DNA from: CAWCGU01 sp963838095
GTDB taxonomy: Bacteria; Actinomycetota; Thermoleophilia; Solirubrobacterales; 70-9
Direction of reading: 5' to 3'
NCBI GenBank assembly: GCA_963838095.1
Contig: CAWIPO010000006.1
Span: 124,001 to 188,000 of the forward strand
Length of the DNA stretch: 64,000 bases
Below, piece by piece: positions 35,043 to 42,115 of this stretch. A program made the position numbers and the translations under genes. A model generated the notes under the pieces. The model searched no databases. It was given only the letters and a program-made list of their open reading frames with translations, and was not told where the DNA came from. Numbering within the stretch: the first letter of the stretch is position 1; each line of letters begins with the position of its first letter.

Positions 35043-36392
35043 GTGAGCGACTACGACGTCATCGTCATTGGAGCGGGGCCCGCCGGCGAGCACTGCGCCG
35101 ACCGCCTCGCGGGAGGAGGCTTGAGGGTGGCGGTCGTGGAGAGCGGCCTGATCGGCGGCGAGTGCGACTACTGGGCGTGTATGCCGTCCAAGACGCTGCT
35201 TCGCCCCGGCGAGGCGCTGCAGGCCGCGCGCGAGGCACCTGGAGCCGCGCAGGCCGTGGGCGGCGAGCTCGACAGTGCGGCCGCCTTCGAGTGGCGAGAC
35301 TTCATGACCTCGAACTGGGAGGACGCCGCGAAGGAGGAGTGGCTGCGCTCGAAGGGGGTCGACGTCCTGCGCGGCTCGGGCTCGATCGCGGGTGCGGGCC
35401 GCGTGATGGTGGACGACCGCGAGCACTCCTGCGAGCACGTCGTAGTCGCCACCGGGTCCGAAGCGATCGTGCCGCCGGTCCCGGGGCTTGCCGAGCTGGA
35501 CGGCATCTGGACGAACCGCGAGGTGACCGAGTTGCGCGAGGTGCCCGAGCGGATGTTGGTGCTCGGGGGCGGTCCGGTTGGGGTGGAGATGGCGCAGGCG
35601 GTGTTCCGCTTTGGTGCCTCGGTGGCGGTGGTGGAAGGGATGGAGCACCTGCTGCCCCGCGAGCCGAAGCCGCTCGGCGACGCCCTCGGTGAGGCGCTGG
35701 CCGCCGAGGGCATCGAGCTGCACTTCGGCCAGCACGCCACATCCGCGCGCCGCGACGGCAGCGGCTACGCGCTCGAATTCCCCGACGGAAGGGAGCTGCG
35801 GGGCGACCGTCTGCTGGTGGCCACGGGTCGCCGTCCGCGCACGGACGGTCTCGGGCTCGAGAACGTCGACGTCTCGCTTGAGAAAGGCGGGGTCCCCGTC
35901 GACCAGCGCATGAACGTGACAGACGGTGTCTGGGCGATCGGCGACGTGACCGGCGTCTGGCCGCTCACCTACGTCGGCAAGTACCAGGGGCGCGTCGCCG
36001 CCGCGAACATCCTCGGGCGCCGATGGGAAACGAACTATGAGGCGGTGCCGCGCGTCGTGTTCACCGATCCCCAAGCGGCGTCGGTCGGCGCGGCGGAGGG
36101 CGAGATCACCGCGACGGCGCCGATTTCGGCTGTGCCGCGCACGTCCACCTACACGCGCGCATACGCGGAGAAGAACGGGTTTCTCACCCTCCTATCCGAT
36201 GGCGAGCGGCTGACCGGGGCGTACGCGCTTGGCCCCGAGGCAGGCGAATGGCTGCAGCAGGCAACGGTCGCCATCCGCGCGGGCGTCCCGCTCGCGGTGA
36301 TGAACGACGTCATCCAACCTTTTCCCACCTTCTCGGAGATCTTCCTGCACGCGCTCACCGAGCTCGAGTCGAAGCTTCCGGCCGCGGTCTAG
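35043..36392 (+). CDS. FAD/NAD(P)-dependent disulfide oxidoreductase (LpdA/MerA type)
   Basis: 449 residues. FAD-binding GAGPAGEHCA at the N terminus, redox-active pair in GGECDYWACMPSK (four residues between the Cys, as in dihydrolipoyl dehydrogenase), NAD(P)-binding GGGPVGVEMAQ, and WAIGDVTG for the FAD ribityl contact. The C-terminal dimer segment reads QPFPTFSEIF where lipoamide dehydrogenases have HxxxxxE, so the proton-transferring His is replaced. It probably acts on another disulfide or small molecule. GTG start. Confidence 0.85.
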   Translation: MSDYDVIVIGAGPAGEHCADRLAGGGLRVAVVESGLIGGECDYWACMPSKTLLRPGEALQAAREAPGAAQAVGGELDSAAAFEWRDFMTSNWEDAAKEEWLRSKGVDVLRGSGSIAGAGRVMVDDREHSCEHVVVATGSEAIVPPVPGLAELDGIWTNREVTELREVPERMLVLGGGPVGVEMAQAVFRFGASVAVVEGMEHLLPREPKPLGDALGEALAAEGIELHFGQHATSARRDGSGYALEFPDGRELRGDRLLVATGRRPRTDGLGLENVDVSLEKGGVPVDQRMNVTDGVWAIGDVTGVWPLTYVGKYQGRVAAANILGRRWETNYEAVPRVVFTDPQAASVGAAEGEITATAPISAVPRTSTYTRAYAEKNGFLTLLSDGERLTGAYALGPEAGEWLQQATVAIRAGVPLAVMNDVIQPFPTFSEIFLHALTELESKLPAAV

Positions 36393-36411
36393 CGGAGCGC
36401 GCGGAGGGACC

Positions 36412-37293
36412 CTAGGAGCGTCGCTTGCGCTTGCGCGGCGCTGGGCCTGCGCCTTCGGTTCCCGCTTCCGGCGCGTCCGTCCCGAGAATCTCCTCAGCCG
36501 TGCCCTCGATCCCGGCCTCCGGCTGAGGCTGGGGCTCGGGCTTCGCCTCCCCCGGCCTCGGCCACGGGACCCCCTCGCCGGCGTCCCACGCCGGCGGGCG
36601 GCCGCCGGGCCAGCGGTTCAGGAACACGAGCCCGAGCATGAAGGTCCAGAGGATCAGCAGCGCGCCGCCCATCGGGCCGAGGAAGACGACCGCGATCGGA
36701 ATCGCCATCCCGAGCGAGCCCCAGAACCGGGTCAGGAGCCCGGTTCGCATCGCCTGCAACGACGTGTAAAGCACCGAAGCAATGAACGCGATCGTTCCCG
36801 CGATCCCGAGGCCGATGCTGAGACCGAACAGGCCCTGGTCCTGGACGAGGTTGGTGACGCAGTCGTCCTGGTCGGCCTCGTTCTCCGTCGGCGGGCACTG
36901 GTCGCCCCCGCTGGCGACCAGATCCGGAGCGACTCCGTCGATCAACGCCGTCTGCATCACGTTGCTGATCCCGAACAGAATCGGGCCGATGACGACGATG
37001 CCGACCAGGTTTCCGCGCACCCGATCGGATCGGCCCTGCGCCGCCTTGAACAGGTAAAGCACCGCCCCCGCAAACGCGAGCATCGAGATCAGCCTCAGGA
37101 TCGCCGACAGATACAGGGTGCTCGACTCTTCGTGATAGTCGGCGTAGGTATCCGCGGTGCTGGCGTCCGGGTCGACGTCGATCTGTTGCAGCAACAGCAC
37201 AGAGGCGACCGTGAGCACGATCGAGATCCCGCACGCGATCGCCGCCGGCACAGACCAGCGGCGCTCTCGCTCCAGGATCTCGCTCTTATTCAT
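36412..37293 (-). CDS. Multi-pass membrane protein of unknown function
   Basis: 293 residues from MNKSEILERER; longer in-frame starts run through the preceding small gene. Six likely helices (about 16-35, 60-80, 92-112, 150-175, 190-208, 212-232) and an exported loop with two Cys (QCPPTENEADQDDC). The C terminus is a disordered Pro/Glu tail ending in RKRKRRS. Overlaps the preceding 80-residue gene by 8 bases and belongs to a three-gene unit that begins with the CBS protein. Confidence 0.72.
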   Translation of the reverse strand: MNKSEILERERRWSVPAAIACGISIVLTVASVLLLQQIDVDPDASTADTYADYHEESSTLYLSAILRLISMLAFAGAVLYLFKAAQGRSDRVRGNLVGIVVIGPILFGISNVMQTALIDGVAPDLVASGGDQCPPTENEADQDDCVTNLVQDQGLFGLSIGLGIAGTIAFIASVLYTSLQAMRTGLLTRFWGSLGMAIPIAVVFLGPMGGALLILWTFMLGLVFLNRWPGGRPPAWDAGEGVPWPRPGEAKPEPQPQPEAGIEGTAEEILGTDAPEAGTEGAGPAPRKRKRRS

Positions 37294-37528
37294 GGGGCGT
37301 GCGGGCGCCGGAGCGCTCGCGCACCTCCCGCGGCGAGGACGCACCCAGGAACGAGCCCTCCGGGCCACGGCGAACCGGGTAGTAGCCGGAATCGTCGGGC
37401 TCGGCGATCCGGGAGACCCGCTCACCGACGGCGAGCACCATGTCGAGGAAGGGAGCGGCGAGGCCGATCACGGTCTCGATTCGGCCCTGCATCCGGACCT
37501 GTGCCGGTGTCAGATCGGTGCCGGGCAT
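37286..37528 (-). CDS. Small protein of unknown function in the CBS operon
   Basis: 80 residues. N-terminal LTPAQVRMQGRIETVIGLAAPFLDMVLAVGERVSRI looks like one amphipathic or membrane-associated helix, then EPDDSGYYPVRR and a flexible tail. Lies 4 bases after the CBS gene and overlaps the next gene, so translation of all three is probably coupled. Not recognised. Confidence 0.6.
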   Translation of the reverse strand: MPGTDLTPAQVRMQGRIETVIGLAAPFLDMVLAVGERVSRIAEPDDSGYYPVRRGPEGSFLGASSPREVRERSGARTPHE

Positions 37529-37532
37529 CGAA

Positions 37533-37979
37533 TCAGCCGCGATCGTGGAAGAAGAAGTCGGGCAGGGCGCCCTCGATTACCTCCTGGGTCATCCGCTGGG
37601 CGACCTCGAGGTTGCCGGTCCTGACAGCGATGTCGTCGAGCGTGACGATGCCAACGAGGTGATCCCCCTCGATCACGGGCAGGCGCCGGACCCGATGCTG
37701 AACCATCAGCGCTGCCGCCTCCTCGAGGACCATGTCGGGCTCGCCGCTGATCAACGGGCGGGTGGCGTGCTCGCGAATCGGCTCTCCCGTCGGCCTCTCG
37801 TCGGCCAGCGCCCTCACCGCCAGATCGCGGTCGGTGATGATCGCCGCCGGGATTCCGTCGGGGTCGCAGATCACGACCGAGCCGACGCCGCGGTCGCGCA
37901 TCAGCTGGGCGACGTCGAGCACGGCGGCATCCAGGCCGGCGGTCACCACTCCCGGAGTCATGATGTCGCGGAGCTGCAT
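37533..37979 (-). CDS. Two-CBS-domain protein
   Basis: 148 residues, almost entirely a CBS pair (Bateman module): first repeat MQLRDIMTPGVVTAGLDAAVLDVAQLM to AIITDRDLAVRAL, second HATRPLISGEPDMVLEEAAALM to GIVTLDDIAVRT. Stand-alone CBS pairs bind adenine nucleotides and regulate partner proteins. First gene of a three-gene minus-strand unit with a small protein and a membrane protein, which are candidate partners. ATG start, 7 bases after a TACGGT box. Confidence 0.88.
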   Translation of the reverse strand: MQLRDIMTPGVVTAGLDAAVLDVAQLMRDRGVGSVVICDPDGIPAAIITDRDLAVRALADERPTGEPIREHATRPLISGEPDMVLEEAAALMVQHRVRRLPVIEGDHLVGIVTLDDIAVRTGNLEVAQRMTQEVIEGALPDFFFHDRG

Positions 37980-37985
37980 CGTCGC

Positions 37986-37992
37986 TACCGTA
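37986..37992. promoter_or_regulatory. Bidirectional promoter core between the CBS gene and the zinc-ribbon gene
   Basis: TACCGTA holds TACCGT on the plus strand (9 bases before the GTG at 38001) and TACGGT on the minus strand (7 bases before the ATG at 37979). The two -10 boxes overlap by five bases, so only one polymerase can bind at a time. Confidence 0.4.
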
Positions 37993-38000
37993 ACCCAAAC

Positions 38001-38762
38001 GTGACCGATGCTGCTGAGGAGTACGGCCCACGGGGCGTCCGGGCGGGGGACGATCAACCGCCTCGAGGAACCGTGCCGCTCGCCACGGGGGCGGTTGGGA
38101 CCTGCCCCGCCTGCGGCGGGCCGCTTTACGCGTGGACGAAGGCAGCAGCGGCCGACGCTCGCCGCCCCGAGACCTACGTGCTCGACCGCTGCGAGGGTTG
38201 TGGCCTCGGGATTGTGCGCGAAGGAGAGCTGGACGTCTCGGCGCTGCTTGCGTCCGCTGAGGAGCGCGGGGATGGGTTGAGCGAGGTCTCGCTTCCCAAC
38301 CGCAGGAGCCTGCAGGCGGCAATCGGCGGCGGCACCTGGGCCGCGCTGGAACTGCCCGACCGGCAGGTGGTGGGCACCCCGCAGGCGCTGATCGCGTTAT
38401 TCGAGCGCCAAGGGAAGCGCGTGGTGCGAATCCGCCAACCGCCCTTCGGGCCGAACCTGATCTGGATGTGGCAGACCCTGATGAACGCGCTCACCTTCCA
38501 TCCAAACTTCGCCCGCGAGGTGATCGCGGGCCGTCTGCGCCCGGCCAACAGCCGCAGTCGTGCGCTTTTCGTCGTCGACGCCGTCGTCTCCCTGCTCGCG
38601 CTTCCGCTCGTCGCGCTCGCCGCGCTGCTGCTGGAGACGGCCGCTTCCGGGCTGCGTCGCGGTGGCCGGGTGGTGGCGGTGGTCGACCGGCGCCCTGCTC
38701 ACGCCCGCGACCGGGAGAGCCCGAGCACCAGCTCGGAGAGCTCCGGCGCCGAGTCGAGCTGA
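38001..38762 (+). CDS. Zinc-ribbon membrane-associated protein of unknown function
   Basis: 253 residues from GTG. A zinc ribbon is formed by CPACGG and CEGCG, 33 residues apart. A soluble middle part (GGTWAALELPDRQVVGTPQALIALFERQGKRVVRIRQPPFGPNLIWMWQTLMNALTFHPNF) precedes one or two membrane helices (VVDAVVSLLALPLVALAALLLE). The last 20 residues overlap the convergent hydrolase gene by 64 bases and look unlike the rest (Ser/Arg-rich), so the natural stop may have been lost. Family not recognised. Confidence 0.65.
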   Translation: MTDAAEEYGPRGVRAGDDQPPRGTVPLATGAVGTCPACGGPLYAWTKAAAADARRPETYVLDRCEGCGLGIVREGELDVSALLASAEERGDGLSEVSLPNRRSLQAAIGGGTWAALELPDRQVVGTPQALIALFERQGKRVVRIRQPPFGPNLIWMWQTLMNALTFHPNFAREVIAGRLRPANSRSRALFVVDAVVSLLALPLVALAALLLETAASGLRRGGRVVAVVDRRPAHARDRESPSTSSESSGAESS

Positions 38763-39478
38763 GGCCATCCCTGCCCGGCCAGCTCCCGCGGCTCCGCCCT
38801 CGGCAGCCGCCCCACCAGCCCCTCGCATGCGAGCCTCACCAGCCTCGGCGTCGAGGCACCCACGACGACTGCGATCGGCGCCTCCGCCGCGTCGAGCGTC
38901 GCCAGCGGAAGGTCCCAGGCCGGCACCGCCGCAAGCTCGGCGAACAGCGTCATCGGGCGCGATCGCGCCGCCTCCGCCAGCTCCTCGGGCTGGCGCTCCG
39001 CGCCGGGGCCGAGCGCCTCGAGTGCGCCGGACAGATACACCTCCATCGCCTGGTCCGCGCCCCCGCTCTGGAACGCGCTCCGAACAAGCTCGCCGTCGGC
39101 GGAGAGGGTCTCGGTCGCTTCGGGGACGAAGGCGAACAGCGGCGGCTCGATAAGCGCCGCTGCCGCGACCAGCTCCGGGCGCCGGGCGACCAGGTCCAGG
39201 GCAGCGACGGCGCCGAGGCCGGCGCCGCACAGCACCGCCGGCGATGCGTCCAGCTCCTCGAGCAGCTTCGCGGCATCCTCCGACTGCTCGGGGACCGTCG
39301 TCCGCAGATACGGTTCCGGCGCCTCGGAGCGGCCCCAGCCGCGGCGATCGTAAGCGATCGTCCTCGCCCGCTCACCGAATGCAGCAGCGAGCGGACGCCA
39401 CACCTCTGAGGTCGAGGCGGTGTCGTGGAGGCAGAGCACTGCCGGACCGGAACCCGTCTCCCAGCGGTTCAGCGACAT
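38699..39478 (-). CDS. Alpha/beta-hydrolase-fold protein lacking the catalytic triad
   Basis: 259 residues. The fold is clear: LCLHDTASTSEVWRPLA, YDRRGWGRSE, VARRPELVAAAALIEPP. The nucleophile elbow, normally GxSxG, reads GAGLG, so the Ser is Gly. The acid strand reads VVVGASTPRL in place of GxxD, and the His region reads GQGWPQLD. All three catalytic positions are therefore replaced. It may bind a ligand or a partner rather than hydrolyse. Located 6 bases after the SDR stop, so co-transcribed with it. Confidence 0.78.
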   Translation of the reverse strand: MSLNRWETGSGPAVLCLHDTASTSEVWRPLAAAFGERARTIAYDRRGWGRSEAPEPYLRTTVPEQSEDAAKLLEELDASPAVLCGAGLGAVAALDLVARRPELVAAAALIEPPLFAFVPEATETLSADGELVRSAFQSGGADQAMEVYLSGALEALGPGAERQPEELAEAARSRPMTLFAELAAVPAWDLPLATLDAAEAPIAVVVGASTPRLVRLACEGLVGRLPRAEPRELAGQGWPQLDSAPELSELVLGLSRSRA

Positions 39479-39484
39479 TCCGCG

Positions 39485-40321
39485 CTACTGGGCGATCTTG
39501 AACACCCGCTCGACGAGCGGGAGGACGACCGAGCGAGGCGAGTGCTGCCCTGCCGTGGCCATCACCCGGTTCAGCGTCCCGACGACTCGCGTCCGGCTGC
39601 CGCGCTCGGCCGCGTGCAGCGCGGCGGCGGCGACTTCCTCCGGCTCGGTCCACACGAAGCCCGGGGTGTTCTTCTCCGCTCCGCCTATCCCCGCGATCTC
39701 GGAAAACTCGGTGCGAACCGGGCCGGGGCAGACCGTGGTGACCGTTACCCCACTGCGCTTCACCTCTTCGTGCACGGCTTGGCCGAAGCTGAGCACGAAC
39801 GCCTTCGTGGCCGCGTACGCGGCGTTCCCGGGGATCGGCTGAAACGCGGCGGTGGAGGCGATGTTGACCACCGCTCCGCGGCCGCGCTCGACCATCGGCG
39901 GCAGGTAGCGGGCCTGGAGGTCGAGCAGCGCCTCCATGTTCAGGCGCGCCATCGCCAGCAGGCCTTCTCGGTCGGATTCGGTGAAATCGACGTACTCGCC
40001 GACTCCGGCGTTGTTGACGAGAATCTCGACCGCGCGGCCGTTGCTCTCGACCGCGGCAGCGAGCTGATCGCGGGATTCCGCCTCCGCGAGGTCGGCGGCG
40101 ATCACCTCCGCGTGAGCGGCCGCCCCGGCGCCGAGCTCATCGGCGAGCTCGCGCAGGCGATCCTCCCGCCGCGCGACCAGCGTCACGCCGTGGCCGCGCT
40201 TTGCCAGCGCGCGTGCGATCTCGACGCCGATGCCCGACGAAGCGCCTGTGATCAGGGCCGTCGAGTCGGGATCTGGCGGTGGGAGCGCGATGGCGGGACC
40301 GTACAATGAACTGGTCCCCAT
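39485..40321 (-). CDS. Short-chain dehydrogenase/reductase
   Basis: About 278 residues. Classical SDR: TGASSGIG for NADP, NNAGVG, active-site Ser in NIASTAAF, and YAATK with the Tyr and Lys. VARREDR after the second strand suggests NADP. The C terminus (TRVVGTLNRVMATAGQHSPRSVVLPLVERVFK) resembles membrane-associated SDRs. The start is uncertain: an ATG at 40321 overlaps the divergent gene's ATG, and a TTG at 40305 is possible; no Shine-Dalgarno supports either. Confidence 0.82.
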   Translation of the reverse strand: MGTSSLYGPAIALPPPDPDSTALITGASSGIGVEIARALAKRGHGVTLVARREDRLRELADELGAGAAAHAEVIAADLAEAESRDQLAAAVESNGRAVEILVNNAGVGEYVDFTESDREGLLAMARLNMEALLDLQARYLPPMVERGRGAVVNIASTAAFQPIPGNAAYAATKAFVLSFGQAVHEEVKRSGVTVTTVCPGPVRTEFSEIAGIGGAEKNTPGFVWTEPEEVAAAALHAAERGSRTRVVGTLNRVMATAGQHSPRSVVLPLVERVFKIAQ

Positions 40322-40589
40322 GGAAGGCGAGGGCTTCAACATCTTCGGCGATCCGGACGAGCTGCGCGAGCGGCTCGCCGAGTTGGCGAGCCAGATGCAG
40401 AGCTCGCAGCAGGTCGCTTGGGCCGACAACGCGATCAAGCTAGCGGTCGAGATGACGGTCGCCGCGATCAACCGCCTCAACCTCCAGGGCACCAGCGACG
40501 ATCAGGCGGTGCAGGTACGCGACGCGATCCGGATTGTCTTTCCCGAGGCGGTCACCCTCGTGCGCGAAGCGCGCGAAGGGCTTGCCTGA
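40320..40589 (+). CDS. Small helical protein of unknown function
   Basis: 89 residues from ATG, almost wholly alpha-helical: PDELRERLAELASQMQSSQQVAWADNAIKLAVEMTVAAINRLNL then DDQAVQVRDAIRIVFPEAVTLVREAREGL. It has amphipathic heptads but no recognised domain. TACAAT lies 12 bases upstream. The start ATG is part of a CCATGG palindrome also holding the SDR's ATG. An alternative start at 40290 adds ten residues. Confidence 0.6.
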   Translation: MEGEGFNIFGDPDELRERLAELASQMQSSQQVAWADNAIKLAVEMTVAAINRLNLQGTSDDQAVQVRDAIRIVFPEAVTLVREAREGLA

Positions 40590-40629
40590 TTCGGCACACA
40601 GCGCGCGCCATCTGAGATTCCTCGGCGCC

Positions 40630-40635
40630 TAGCGT
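40630..40635 (+). promoter_or_regulatory. Candidate -10 box (TAGCGT) of the prepilin-like gene
   Basis: TAGCGT ends 6 bases before the ATG at 40642, again a leaderless arrangement with no Shine-Dalgarno. Confidence 0.4.
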
Positions 40636-40641
40636 TTTGGC

Positions 40642-41289
40642 ATGCGTTTTGCGCCGCGATCCGCGCGAGGGTCGGCAACGATCGAGTCAGCCGCGCTTGC
40701 GGCGTTGATCGCGGCCATCGTGATCGCCGCGATTGCCGCCCTCGCCCGTGGTGAGCCTGTCGATGCCGGCCGTGATCTCGCTTCGACGCTGGGGCGCAAG
40801 GTTCGCTGCGCCGTACAGGGGCCTGGGCCCTGCTGGCGCGATCCCCTGACCCTGGCCTATGGGCGCTCTGTGGCCGGTGCGGTGAGGGCGCTGGCGCCTG
40901 CATCGGCGACGGTGGCGGGCCTGCTGCCAGTTGACTTTCGCTACTGCCGCTCGGTGAGTTGCGCGACGCCGGGGTCAAAGCCCGGCCTCACCGCTTCGAA
41001 CCGGCGAGTGACCGCGTTCGTCGCGGTTGACGACCGGCGCGCCAACGCAGGGGGTGTACGCGTGACGTACTGGTGGTATCGACCGTCATTGGGCTGGGTA
41101 GGGGAACGACGCGAGGTGGATGCGGCTCAGGTCGAGGCGCTGGCCGGCACGCCGCTGCTTGAGGACGCGGTGCCGGTGCTCGTGCCGCTGGAAACTCTGG
41201 ATGGGCGTAACCACTACGAATTTGCGCCGACCGAGGAGCCTCCTTGGCGCTGGCGAGTGGAATCGGTGTATCCGCAAGGGGGTCCCTGA
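40642..41289 (+). CDS. Prepilin-like or TadE-like exported protein
   Basis: 215 residues. The N terminus MRFAPRSARGSATIESAALAA has a basic leader, Gly then Glu at +5, and a hydrophobic helix (about 16-35), the layout of prepilin-peptidase substrates and TadE-like proteins. The exported part has Cys pairs (VRCAVQGPGPCW, FRYCRSVSC) and a Trp/Arg-rich C-terminal beta region. No pilus assembly gene is nearby, so it may be an orphan pseudopilin. A short hairpin terminator follows. Confidence 0.62.
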   Translation: MRFAPRSARGSATIESAALAALIAAIVIAAIAALARGEPVDAGRDLASTLGRKVRCAVQGPGPCWRDPLTLAYGRSVAGAVRALAPASATVAGLLPVDFRYCRSVSCATPGSKPGLTASNRRVTAFVAVDDRRANAGGVRVTYWWYRPSLGWVGERREVDAAQVEALAGTPLLEDAVPVLVPLETLDGRNHYEFAPTEEPPWRWRVESVYPQGGP

Positions 41290-41294
41290 CGTTC

Positions 41295-41314
41295 CGTCCC
41301 ATATAGGGACGTTT
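41295..41314 (+). terminator. Short intrinsic terminator between convergent genes
   Basis: CGTCCC (41295-41300), loop ATATA, GGGACG (41306-41311), then TTT. A 6-bp stem with a short T run, so moderate strength, placed right after the prepilin-like gene and before the DUF2804 stop. Confidence 0.5.
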
Positions 41315-41326
41315 CGTGCGTGACCC

Positions 41327-42109
41327 CTACCACCAGGCGTCGTGGTGCTCCATCACGCCGATCCCGCTCTTTAGCTCGATCCCGCCGGGGAGCGTTCCGG
41401 TGAACGTGCCGAAGGGCTGGCGGTACTCGTAGCGGATCAGGAGCAGGTTCTGGCTCGCCTGTCGCTCCTGCTCGGCGCTGAACGCGATTCGTGAGCCGTC
41501 CTCGAAGCCGATTGCCTCGAGGCCGTCGAAGCGCGAGGGGCCGGGCTCGGTGGGCTCGCCGTCGAGCCAGATCGCTCGCTCGGACCCGCTTGGGGGGTCG
41601 TTCACCCCTTCGACGAGGTTCCAGCCGACCGAGCGGCCGTCGACGGTGCGGCCGACCCCTGCTGACCAGCTCCACACCGTGTGCCGCGGGTGGTGGCCGG
41701 CCGATTCGTCGACGACGCCGCGGGCCTCGAGCTCCCAGCGCTTGTCGCCGATGCGCACGTCGCACTGGACGGGAACGTCGCAGAGCTTGCGCGTCCACAC
41801 CTCCCCGCCCTCGCCGTTGTCGCAGGTGACCTCGGCCCAATTTCCCTCACCGACGCGGAGGTTCAGCCGCAGATCGTCGGACATCATCCGATCCACCTCC
41901 ACGCCGTCGCGCTCCTCGCGCCAGACCTCGCCCCTCGCGCCCGGCAGCCGCGTCCGGGTGCGTTCGTGGAACTCGCCCGCTTCGCGATCGGCGATCGCCC
42001 AGAACGTCTGCGCGAACGGCCCGACCTGAACTCGGGCCGCACAGACCATGAACGGGTCTGCGAACGCCCCGACGTAGCGCCACTGCTTTCGGAAGGAACG
42101 GCGGGCCAA
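41327..42109 (-). CDS. DUF2804 family protein
   Basis: 260 residues. The ending SGIGVMEHHDAWW and the pattern FADPFMVCAARVQVGPFAQTFWAIADR resemble the DUF2804 family, beta-rich proteins of unknown activity. TTG start, 6 bases after the biotin carboxylase stop, so in the same transcript; some relatives neighbour lipid genes, which would fit, but this is an inference from position. Confidence 0.72.
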   Translation of the reverse strand: MARRSFRKQWRYVGAFADPFMVCAARVQVGPFAQTFWAIADREAGEFHERTRTRLPGARGEVWREERDGVEVDRMMSDDLRLNLRVGEGNWAEVTCDNGEGGEVWTRKLCDVPVQCDVRIGDKRWELEARGVVDESAGHHPRHTVWSWSAGVGRTVDGRSVGWNLVEGVNDPPSGSERAIWLDGEPTEPGPSRFDGLEAIGFEDGSRIAFSAEQERQASQNLLLIRYEYRQPFGTFTGTLPGGIELKSGIGVMEHHDAWW

Positions 42110-42115
42110 ACCCGG

